A stretch of 64,000 nucleotides of DNA, from contig JABACO010000006.1 of assembly GCA_013339895.1 (NCBI GenBank), forward strand, positions 12,953,126-13,017,125, read 5' to 3'. Position numbers and translations under genes: made by a program. Under the pieces are notes generated by a model. The model did no database searches, was not told where the DNA came from, and saw only the letters and a list, made by a program, of their open reading frames with translations. Origin of the DNA: Ephydatia muelleri (Eukaryota; Porifera; Demospongiae; Spongillida; Spongillidae). Each line of letters starts with the position of its first letter. Within the stretch, counting starts at the first letter, position 1. Of the stretch, positions 32,195 to 43,300 are shown piece by piece.

Positions 32195-33334
32195 ATGGAA
32201 GAGCTCGTTCGAAAGAAGCGAATTCGCGCGGGTCACAAAGGATCCGTAACTCGAATTATCGCCCAAGTGAGCGGAATGTTTGATTCGTCGCAAATCAACC
32301 TCTCCAAGCTAGGTCAGCATCTTGAAACGCTGAAAGATAAGCGCGAAGTCTTAAAGAAATTAGACTCTGAGATCCTGGACGCAACGACTGAAGAAAGGGA
32401 ACTCACAGATGTGTTCAAGGAAAGAATCGACCTCGCCATCATAGACATCGAACGAGCGATTGCAGGTACCAACATTTCTGGAGCGATGAACGTACCACCA
32501 GCTACAAATCAAGTTCAACCCATGAATCAAACGGCTAATCAAGATCAACGGACAAACCAAGCTGTATCGACCGGACAAGCTCAGCCGGTTAGTCAGAACG
32601 CAACTGCACAACCTGTTACTGTTCGTGACAAAAGCCCTGATTCACAAGGAATTGATGGCTCCCCAAGATCTGTTGAACCTACTACTAATCCTACAAGGGA
32701 GAGAACAGAACTGTCATCCTCTTCTCATTATGCCAGCTCTAGTCAATCATCAAGCAGAGTACCCTACAGTGGACCCAAGGTTAAACTACCCAAGCTGTCA
32801 TTAATGACATTCAATGGTGATCTGACGACTTGGACGGCATTTTGGGACACCTTTGAGTCCTCAATTCACAACAACACAGACCTTTCAGCAATAGACAAAT
32901 TTAACTATATGAACTCTCTACTGGAAGGAAATGCTGCTACTGCAATATCAGGACTAACGCTTAGCTCTGCCAATTACGACGAGGCTGTGGTGATCCTGAA
33001 AAAAAGATTTGGCAACCGTCAGCAAATCATCACAAAACACATGGACGTCTTAATGAGTCTTGAAGCAGTAACATCAAATCACAATCTGGAAGGCCTCAGA
33101 CATCTGTATGACCTAGTGGAGTCACATGTTCGGAGCTTACGGTCACTTGGGATCCCATCATCGTCATATGGGAGTCTGCTGTCCTCGATTTTCATGACGA
33201 AGCTTCCTCAGGAACTTCGAGTTATCGTTAGTCGGGAAATCACCAATGATGAATGGGACCTTGATTCCATTATGAAGACGGTGGAAAAGGAGATTGATGC
33301 AAGGAAAGGGCATCTGTTAGTGTCTGTCCTGTGA
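32195..33334 (+). pseudogene. BEL/Pao gag region (fossil)
   Basis: Gag-like part with a coiled-coil N-terminus, a Gln/Asn/Thr-rich linker and the conserved BEL gag domain (DUF1759 type), seen as KLPKLSLMTFNGDLTTWTAF and LLEGNAATAISGL. Confidence 0.85.
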
Positions 33335-36300
33335 AGAAGCAGAGCAGGGAATATCCTACAGCAGCTGCACTATTCTCCAATAATTCATCTCCAACATGTT
33401 CGTACTGTGACCAACCACATTCTTCCTCTTCATGTCAGACGATAACCGATCTTGGAAGGAGGAAACAAATATTGATGAAGTCTGGACGGTGTTTTGTGTG
33501 TTTGAAGAAGGGACACATTTCCAAGGATTGCCGGTCATCACGTGGATGTTACAGTTGTTGGAAAAGACATCATACTAGCCTTTGCAGATCATACAAACCA
33601 TCTCAGCAAGACATTTCTCAGAGCTCCCAACATATCTCACCCGGTAGACAAGGTCACAACACTGCTCAGGTTACTCATCCATCGACACAGAAGACCAATT
33701 CAACTGAGTCCTCTCCTGTACTATCCATGTACGTCAGTACCAGAACCCCTGTGTTACTACAGACAGCAAGAGCTCAAGTCTTCCAACCTGACAAACCCTC
33801 TAACACCATGGATGTCAGAATAATCCTCGACAGTGGAAGCCAACGATCCTATGTTGAAAATAGGGTGCGTGAGACTCTTGAACTGCCTACGGAACAAGTT
33901 GAGACTATCGTGATAAAGACCTTTGCTTCAAAGGAGAGAATTCAAGTTTGCGATGTGATCAAACTTGCCATCAAAACTAAGGACGGAACCAACTTAGTTC
34001 TACCATTCCTTGCGGTACCAACCATCTGTGAGCCTCTGTCTGGCCAGCCTATAGCAATTGCCAAGGAGCGGTTTAGGCACTTATCGAACCTGGAATTGGC
34101 CGATCATGGCAGCGTTAAGGGAAGCCTTGAAATAAACATACTAATCGGAGCTGACCATTATTGGAAGTTTGTAACAGGAAAGGTTACCCATGGAACAACA
34201 GGTCCTACCGCGATTCACACAGTCCTAGGATGGGTTTTGTCTGGACCTGTACCCAACGTCTCAGGTCATGAAGCTGCTCTCAACCTTATCTCTGCTCATG
34301 CCCTCAAAGTTGAAGCATTTACATTTCAATGTAACGACTGCAGTCTGGACCAGAGGATAAAGGAATTTTGGGATCTGGAAACATTGGGTATCAGAAAGAA
34401 TGAATCCTCTGTTTATGACACGTTTATGCAAACCATAAACTTTCAAGCTGGTAGGTACTGCGTTCGTTTGCCCTGGAAGGATTCTCACCCAACCTTGCCA
34501 GACAATCTTGACCTCAGCCAAAGGAGGTTATATGGGCTACTAAGGCGTCTTAGGCAGGAACCAAGAATTCTCAAGGAATATGATGCTATAATCAAAGAAC
34601 AGCTAGAGAAGGGAATTGTTGAAGTTGTAGACAACCCATGGAATTCTACCTCAGAGAAGGTGCACTATATTCCCCACCATGCTGTCTTCCGGAATGATAA
34701 ACAAACCACCAAGCTGAGAATTGTTTATGATGCTTCATTTAAGACGAATGGACCTTCCCTGAACGACTGCCTGTATGCAGGGCCTGCGTTCGGGCAAAGC
34801 ATCTTCGACATTCGCCACATCTGCAGTTTAGCCAAAGAGATGGAGCCTACAAGGCGTAATATTGTTGGCATAGCATCTAGGTTTTATGATCCCCTCGGGA
34901 TTCTCTCACCCATAACTGTGCGGTTTAAATTGATGTTTCAAGATCTGTGCATCAAAGAGCTGAATTGGGATGATCGGTTATCTGGTGAGCAACTGGTGAA
35001 GTGGAAGGAGCTTGTGAATGGCTTTCATCAAGAAAGGCCGATTCTTGTTCCACGATGGTATTCAATGGGGCTTACAGAGACATCTTCATACAGCCTTCAT
35101 GGATTTAGCGATGCATCACAGCGAGCATATGCAGCAGTGGTGTACTTGCGAGTGGTAACTTCAAGTGGCTGTGTAGTCCGACTTGTAAGTTCAAAAACAA
35201 GAGTTTCTCCAGCTAAAGAACACACCATTCCTAGACTTGAATTGCTAGCTGCTCTACTTGTGGCTAGGTTGTTGTCATGCGTAGAGTCTGCCTTGATGGA
35301 GGAGATACCCTTGAAGCCTCCAATATGCCATACAGACTCGAAGGTTGCTCTTTACTGGATCAAAGGTGTAGATAAAGAATGGAAACAGTTCATAGAAAAT
35401 CGTGTTATGGAGATCAGAAAATTGGTACCAGTAGAGTGTTGGATGCATTGCCCGGGGAAAGAAAACCCTGCCGATCTTCCTTCTAGAGGCATGAGTGTGG
35501 AGGAACTGATGAACAGCCACCTTTGGTTCAATGGTCCAAGCTGGCTTATTGATGGTACAACTGTAACACACAGCTTTGAGGAAGATTCTATCCCAGAAGA
35601 GTGCATAGCAGAGATGAAAGTAAATGACAGACGCAAACATCAGGCAATGCATGTCCTGCTTGTAACTGGGAATGTCGGCACAATTGTTAAGTGTGAGAAT
35701 TTCAGTACCTTAACCAGGTTGCTGAGAGTCACAGGGTATGTGTTGAAGTTCATTGACGTCTTAAAGGCCAAAAGAACAAAACCTGGAGACACCCCTTCTG
35801 TGGCCTTGTCTGCAAGGGACATCTCTGTTGCAGAAGCATTCTGGATTAAATCGTCTCAACAGTCACTACTTGAGGATGAAAGGTTTCAAACTTGGAAGAT
35901 GCAGTTCAGGATGTACTGTGACGAGTCCGGATTGTGGAGATGTGGAGGCAGACTTGGAAATGCTGATCTTGCAGGATGTGAAACACACCCAATACTACTC
36001 CACTCAGAACATCATTTCACGGCCCTTGTTGTGAACTACTGCCACAAGAAAGTCATGCATGGAGGCGTTAAAGATACTCTCACAGAGTACCGATCACGGT
36101 TCTGGATAATCAGGGGAAGATGCTTCGTGAGAATGTTACTTCACCAGTGTGTGGTATGCAGGAAGATCGATGGAAAACCTTATTCCCATGTCCCACCACC
36201 TCCATTACCAGACTTCCGAGTTGTCCAATCACCACCATTCGCATTCACTGGCCTGGACTATGCTGGACCCCTTTATCTCAAAGGCACTGGAAATAAAGTG

Positions 36301-36903
36301 TGGATATGCCTCTTTACCTGTTGTGCGACAAGAGCAGTGCACTTGGATTTGGTCGTATATATGACGGCTACATCATTCATTTCGTGCTTCAGGAGGTTCA
36401 CCGCTAGAAGAGGTGTTCCACGCAAACTTATATCAGACAACAGTAAGACGTTCAAGGCAGCTAGCAAGACTATATTTGCTATGTTGAGCCATCCAGATGT
36501 TGAGAAGTTCTTTCTTGGAATGCGAATTGAGTGGTCCTTTAACTTGGAAAAGGCTCCCTGGTGGGGAGGTTTTTTCGAGCGATTGATTGGTTCTACCAAG
36601 AGATGCCTAAAAAGGGTTATTGGAAGTGCAAGGCTTTCCTATGATGAACTTCTGACTGTTATTGCAGAGGTTGAAGCAATTCTGAACTCAAGACCGCTAT
36701 CATACGTATCATCAGAGGATTTGGACGAACCCCTTACTCCCTCACATTTACTTACTGGACATCGACTGATCAGCTTACCTGACCCCTTCATTTCAAATGA
36801 AGACCCTGACTACGTCGCAACTAGTGCTCCTAACGTGCTGAGTCGACGGATGCAACATCTAACTGCAATCTTGGCAACGCTGGAAAAGGGAATACTTAAC
36901 TGA
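33331..36903 (+). pseudogene. BEL/Pao pol region (fossil)
   Basis: In order: CCHC-type zinc knuckles (CFVCLKKGHISKDC), aspartic protease (ILDSGSQRSYVE), RT-related part (KLRIVYDASFKTNGPSLNDC), the BEL-typical RNase H/A17-like region (FYDPLGILSPITVRFK, HGFSDASQRAYAAVVYL), an H2C2-type integrase zinc finger and the integrase core (GLDYAGPLYLK, LISDNSKTF, PWWGGFFERLIGSTK). Part of a broken element; no function is claimed. Confidence 0.9.
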
Positions 36904-37298
36904 ACTCCTCACAAGGAGACTGCTACTAACCCCAAACCTGTGTCTATTGGTGACATTGTACTTATCCATGATGAAGATCATCCAAGGATATTCTGGAAGA
37001 TGGGGAAGATATAAAGGGTGCTGACGGAGTCGTTAGAGGAGCAATAGTTCGCTCTGGAAGCAAGTTGGCCTTGCTGAAACGTCCTATACAGCGCCTATTT
37101 CCTCTCGAGGTCAGCAGCAATCCTGGAAGCACATGTCTGAGTACTGATCACGTGGAGTCTGAACAGGAAGTGTCACTTGACACCTGAGCCACAGAGAGTT
37201 CGCCCTCAGAGAGTTGCATCACAACGAGCAAGAAAATAGATCAAGGGTTGGATAGATCAGTTGGACGTTGACTAGTTCTCACTAGTCAACGGGGGGAG

Positions 37299-37434
37299 TG
37301 TGCGAGACGTTATTATTATTGTGTAATGTTATGTAACCATTATGTAATCGCACGTGTTAAAAAAGGAAAGAAAAAGTTTGTTCGGAGTGTGGATCTATCC
37401 GCAACGTGTCTTATGAAAAAGGGAGTTTTGTACA
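37299..37434 (+). repeat. 3' LTR of BEL/Pao element
   Basis: 136 bp copy of the 5' LTR, preceded by a purine-rich tract and followed by the CAACC target duplication. Confidence 0.95.
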
Positions 37435-37830
37435 CAACCCACACAGAACAAGAGACACACATAACCCACACAGAACAAGGGACACACACCTCCCACATAA
37501 CCCACACAGAACAAGAGACACACCCATCCCACATAACCCACACTGAACAAGAGACACACCCCTCCCACATAACCCACACAGAACAAGAGACGCACCCCTC
37601 CCACATAACCACACAGAACAAAGGACACACACCTCCCACATAACCCACACAGAACAAGAGACACACCCCTCCCACATAACCCACACTGAACAAGAGACAC
37701 ACCCCTCCCACATAACCCACACAGAACAAGAGACACACCCCTCCCACATAACCCACACAGAACAAGAGACACACCCCTCCCACATAACCCACACATAACA
37801 AGAGACACACCCCTCCCACACAGATCAAGG
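37435..37830. repeat. 34-36 bp minisatellite, right part
   Basis: About eleven units of ACACCCCTCCCACATAACCC plus ACACAGAACAAGAG. The long - strand frames rich in Cys/Val/Gly are artefacts of this array. Confidence 0.9.
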
Positions 37831-37917
37831 GACACAGAGTGATGTGTGTGTGGGAGTTTATATCCAACATTAAAGGTTACACTCATACATGTACAACATG
37901 GCAAATGTGTCTGGTTG

Positions 37918-37947
37918 TGTATGTGTGCGTGTGTGTGTGCGTGTGTG

Positions 37948-37986
<39 letters not shown>

Positions 37987-38081
37987 ATGTGTGTGTGTGT
38001 GAGTGTGTGTGTGTGTGTGTGCATGTGTGTGTGTGTGTGCGTGTGTGTGCGTGTGTGTGCGTGTGTGTGTGTGTGTGTTTG
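37918..38081. repeat. (GT)n microsatellite with GC/CA interruptions
   Basis: About 160 bp of GT with periodic GCGT and GCAT interruptions. Confidence 0.95.
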
Positions 38082-38214
38082 TTGCCCGTATATTGATTTC
38101 TACCTGTTTCAAGTTGCCATGCAGAGTGTCACTGGCTTCATCAATGTCCATGTCAGTGTCTTTCATCTTCACCAGATGAGCTCTGACTCTCTCACCTTGC
38201 AGTGTCTGGTGTGC

Positions 38215-38826
38215 CTGATGGCTGGGTGAGGCTGTGGTGTGCCTGATGGCTGGGTGAGGCTGTGGTGTGCCTGATGGCAGTGGTGTGCCTGATGGCTGGG
38301 TGAGGCTGTGGTGTGCCTGATGGCTGTGGTGTGCCTGATGGCAGTGGTGTGCCTGATGGCTGGGTGAGGCTGTGGTGTGCCTGATGGCTGGGTGAGGCTG
38401 TGGTGTGCCTGATGGCTGGGTGAGGCTGTGGTGTGCCTGATGGCTGTGGTGTGCCTGATGGCTGGGTGAGGCTGTGGTGTGCCTGATGGCTGGATGAGGC
38501 TGTGGTGTGCCTGATGGCTGGGTGAGGCTGTGGTGTGCCTGATGGCTGGGTGAGGCTGTGGTGTGCCTGATGGCTGGGTGAGGCTGTGGTGTGCCTGATG
38601 GCTGTGGTGTGCCTGATGGCTGGGTGAGGCTGTGGTGTGCCTGATGGCTGGATGAGGCTGTGGTGTGCCTGATGGCTGGGTGAGGCTGTGGTGTGCCTGA
38701 TGGCTGGGTGAGGCTGTGGTGTGCCTGATGGCTGTGGTGTGCCTGATGGCTGGGTGAGGCTGTGGTGTGCCTGATGGCTGGATGAGGCTGTGGTGTGTCT
38801 GATGGCTGGGTGAGGCTGTGGTGTGC
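38215..38826. repeat. ~28-bp minisatellite
   Basis: Unit GTGGTGTGCCTGATGGCTGG plus GTGAGGCT, with shorter variants; about 24 units. The first unit follows an acceptor-like CTTGCAG and reads VSGVPDGW, so the array may have grown from an exon/intron edge of the receptor gene. Open frames across it are artefacts. Confidence 0.9.
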
Positions 38827-38987
38827 CTACTAGAGACAGCTGTACTGGTCACGGGTGTCACATGTGAACACAGAACATCATCACAACACACAGTAGAGAA
38901 CCTCCAGCATACAGATCCTCGTGTGTCTGCATTACAGAGTCATAACCACACACAAGTGAGCATTTGCATTGCATTTTCCACTCACAG

Positions 38988-40256
38988 ACCTCGAAAAATG
39001 GTCATCCTAGAGAGGGGTGTGGCCATGTGAGCACTGCAACTGCACACTTGGCTATGTGCTGGTCACTGATAACCACTACTGCCTTGGTAAGTTGTCCAAA
39101 ATAGCCACACATCCCACAGCACTGTGTGTTCTAGCCATCTTGCCTTCACACACCACATACAGTCATATACACACACAGACGCACACACACCCACACACAG
39201 ACACACACACAGGGTACAACGTGTACATTGAGCTGCTGGCTGGAAGTGATGAGGGAGGAGGTGGATGTCCAGGTGCTCACCCTCGGCCATCTTGTCCCTC
39301 ACCAGACTGTTGGAGTGAGTGTGTCTGCCAATACCAGTGTGGGGGAGGGGCCATTGTCATCGCTGGTACAGGGGACAACACTAGTTGGAGGTACGTGTGG
39401 GGGACACCATAGGACTGATCGGAAAAACTTAACTGGTGTAAGCACAATTTGGGTGTCCATTATAACCCGCTGGGCCTTTTGTTGCAACAACCCATAATGC
39501 AAAGTTCTGGCAAAAGGGGGAGGAGGGGGGTGGGGGAGTGATATACTACACTGATTAGGGCTACACAGGAATAGTTTGGAATGGGAGGAACAGTTTGGAA
39601 CACCTCAAGTGACCTTTAATCTTCAGGGGAACATGACATCATACTCATCCTATGGGAGGAACAGTTCGAGCGCCGTCACCAAAGCAAGTGTGAAAATCCT
39701 ACCCTCATCGGACCAAGGAAGGTGAACAAAATCACTTTCAGCAGCCACATCATCCAGGAATAGAGGAGGTACTTCATTTGTCCCAGACGCTTGTAAATGC
39801 GATATTACTCACTAGGCATCATGGACCAGTGAAAAACCTGTTGGATTGGAAGTATCTTAATTAAAGTCCCAAACACGACACTTTAGGAAGTCTCAAACAC
39901 ATTACCTGGGAGTGATTGAACCAAATCTTTTCGCCAGTCACAGGGTGCTTTGCAATTTCCCTACCTCTGTCCACAATCCTCAGTTAATAGCTCTGTCTTC
40001 GTGCCTTTGTAATTACGAACGTGCAATATCTAAACTTGGATTTGTCGTTAGGAACCAAGTCCTTACTTCAGTTTGCATGTGCAGTGGAACCCTTCAAATC
40101 CAGACACCATTGGGATTAGTGGAGTATCGTGGTTATTGGTTGAATGTATAGGTAGCTAATACAGGTAGCACACATTTGTATGATTGTGGTGTCCACATTT
40201 CACAGGGGGCCGGGATTAGAGAGGCTCCACTGTATGTTAGGGACAACGACATTCGA

Positions 40257-40308
<52 letters not shown>

Positions 40309-43300
40309 AATGTGTATGTGTTTGTATGTATGTTTGTGTATGTGTTTATGTATGCACATGTGTATGTGTTTGTATGCATGTTTGTATGTGTTTATGTATG
40401 TGCTTATGTATGTGTGTGCGGTGTGTGTGTGTATGCATACAAGTGTAGACGTAGCATTATACATTATGCGATAATGCTTACGTCAGTTGGGTCTGGGTAC
40501 GAGACTAGACAAAGGCTATCATATAGAGAATTGCTGCAGTATGACCCTGTGGCAGAAACCCGAGACACAGTCCTTCCTATTTCAGGTTTCATTTTTATGA
40601 TGATATCAAAATTCAAACCTTGCTTATCAATGCTGTTAGTGATGAAATTGCTATTTAAAAGGCATATGCTGAAAAGTACACTGTGCACAACCACAACACT
40701 TGTAATACAGCTCAACCAAGCCTACAGCCACATCGTAGTGTTAAAGCTGCAGTTAGAATGGATGTATAGAATACATCATCTCTGGTAGGCCTATTACATG
40801 CTACTTTTAAAAGCTGTGTCGATTCAAAGTCTGGGTTGACCTTTGGGTACGTCCACGGACTGATCTCCATGACAGGTATGATTCTGCAAGGAAGACGCAA
40901 ATTTGCATCTGCAGCAGCCCTGGCCATATGTACGCCTAGACATTGCCAGTGGCTGTAGCATACAGACGGCTGTAAACGAGTGCAACAGGGTCCGTGCAAA
41001 CTATATCTCACAGCCTTCATGTAGAGGAGGAACACAGCACATGATAAGGTCTTTAAATCTGCAATGTACACACTGAACACTCAGAGCACATACATGGTAT
41101 CAACACATCACTAAGAACACTCAGCTTACAGCAGTGGTTACCAACACATCACTAAGTACAATCATGTATGCACCCACACAAGTCCACTCAGCCCACTCAG
41201 CATATAGCTACACGCTAGCAGCTGCTACATACATAACTACATATACAATCAGAGACAATACTAACGATCATCTCTGGCTCAAAAGTGTCCACGTCGATCA
41301 CAACCACTGCAAAGCGAAACCTCATTAATATTCCACCCATGTGGTACAGTACGGACCTATTCTGATACCATGCATAAAATATGCATTCCGCGGTTAACCT
41401 ATATATCTCTTCCCCAGTCCCATCTGGTCCTTCACTTGGCCTATCTGGTGAGCTCCTTAGCTCAACGTCCTACAGGCTTTTCCGACACCTATGGACAGGA
41501 ATGGGGTGGTCCGTAGCTACTTCATCAGCTGCTCACCTCTGGAGGGAGGCAAGGCTTTCAGCCATAGCGTCACCGAGAGCAACATAACACTCACCGAGCT
41601 CCACCCCTTCTATACCTACGAGTGCAGGGTTGCCGCGGTAACCATTGGCATTGGTCCGTACACGGCCAAGTATGAATTCAAGATGTCTCCAGCCGCACCC
41701 AGCAGTCCAGCTCAGAACATCAGCTTTGTTCCCATCAACTCCACTTCTGTACTAGTGGCCTGGGGACCCCCATCCCTGAGTGCCCAGAATGGAGTAATCT
41801 TGTTCTATGTGGTTTTGGGGTCAGAGCCGGAGACCAGAGCAGTTCTCAACTTCACTGTAGTGAGCACTTCAGTGATGGTTGGCCCTCTCCTCACATACTA
41901 CACCTATACCTGCTCCATTGGTGTGTTCACAGCAGGTGGAGGAACGTTTGCTGAGGCCATTACCATCCAATCCTCTCAAGGGGGTGAGCACCATTGGTTA
42001 ATAAACCTACACCACATTGATCTTGCCATACCTGATGAATAAAAGTATCTTGTCTTTTATTTCTGTGTTTGGACCTCCTATTTGACACCAATCTGGTTAG
42101 TTGTTTTTGATAGTGTGATTCATTTAACAGAGAAGCGACTTTGCTGTTCATGCCCTACGCCAGTACACTGCATAGGCCAGTTTAGTGTTAGGGTAATATC
42201 AGCTTCTAGCTTATGCTATTAACATTTTGTGACAGAATATAATAATAATAATCAGCAACCTAATATAATAATGAATATTAATTTGTCGGCTAACCTTTTA
42301 TATTTATAATATCAGCAAACCTTTTATATTTACCCTTAGTGAACTTGGTGTTAACTGCTGTTGTTATAATTGTTAATAACTGCAATGTCCACAGTTCCAG
42401 TGGAGTGCCTCGCAACATTATTGCAAACTCGACATCACCCTATGATGTAATGTTGTCATGGCAACCACCTTACCCCCGTGGAACGCAATGGTGTGATCGT
42501 GAACTACACAATCTTGCTTGGCGAGTCCCCAGACTCGGACCATAGGACGTTCAGTTCCCAGGAGCCTAGTGTGTCCCTGCACTCTCTGGCTTCCAGGACC
42601 ACATACTTCTATTCCATCGCTGCTGGTACCATTGCTGGTACGGGACCGTTCAGTGATTTCCAGCAAGTAACTACCCTGGAGGAAGGTAAGGAACCAATCA
42701 CTTGTCTCCTATTGCATGCTGCCAATGCCATTCAAGACATAATGAACATGTCTGTTGTCTGTCCAATGGTCTGATGAGCTATGGTTCATGGACAGTAGCA
42801 TTATTCTATGACGTCATCTGTATCTTTTGCTCTCCTTATCCAGCTGTGAACATTTCGTTGAGTCAGGGTTCCTACTCCACATACGAGCTAGCTGGTCATG
42901 TGGAAGTGTGTGCAAGACTCCTGATAGAAGGGTTGGACAAGTCAGTGCATGTGATCCTGTCCACTGAGCCTGGCACTGCCATTGGTAAGGGAGGGGGAGG
43001 AGGAGAATGCCACTGGTAGGGGGAGGGGGAGGAGGAGAATGCCACTGGTAGGGGAGGGGGAGGAGGAGAATGCCTCTTGTAGGGGGAGGGGAGGAGGAGA
43101 ATGTCACTGGTAGGGGGAAGGGGAGGAGGAGAATGCCTCTTGTAGGGGGAGGGGAGGAGGAGAATGGAGTACATGAATGGGGTACACAAAGTCACACTTG
43201 CAAACATGGCTTACACAATATGTTATGAGTCTAGAGCACAGCTGATGGTTTTCCTTTTTCTCCTGCAGGTGATGTGAACTTCATTCCTCTTCACAACCAT

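Larger units (their letters stand above)
32002..37434 (+). mobile_element. BEL/Pao LTR retrotransposon (fossil)
   Basis: 5433 bp with short LTRs at 32002-32138 and 37299-37434 (TG...CA), flanked by the 5-bp duplication CAACC at 31997-32001 and 37435-37439. A primer-binding site beginning TGG follows the 5' LTR and a purine tract (GGGGGGAG) precedes the 3' LTR. The coding order gag, protease, RT, RNase H, integrase and the domain types are those of BEL/Pao. The LTRs differ at only about three positions, so insertion was recent. The element is not whole; it appears to carry roughly two to three breaks. It sits inside a minisatellite array. Confidence 0.95.

Noticed and set aside
32360-36599. 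Short - strand frames across the BEL/Pao element
   Set aside because: Shadows of the + strand coding regions.
37340-38024. Long Cys/Val/Gly- and His/Thr-rich frames on -
   Set aside because: Produced by the 34-36 bp minisatellite and the GT run.
38169-38891. 240-codon frame on - (GTPQPHPAIRHTT repeats)
   Set aside because: Translation of the 28-bp minisatellite; no start context, splice logic or conserved flanks.
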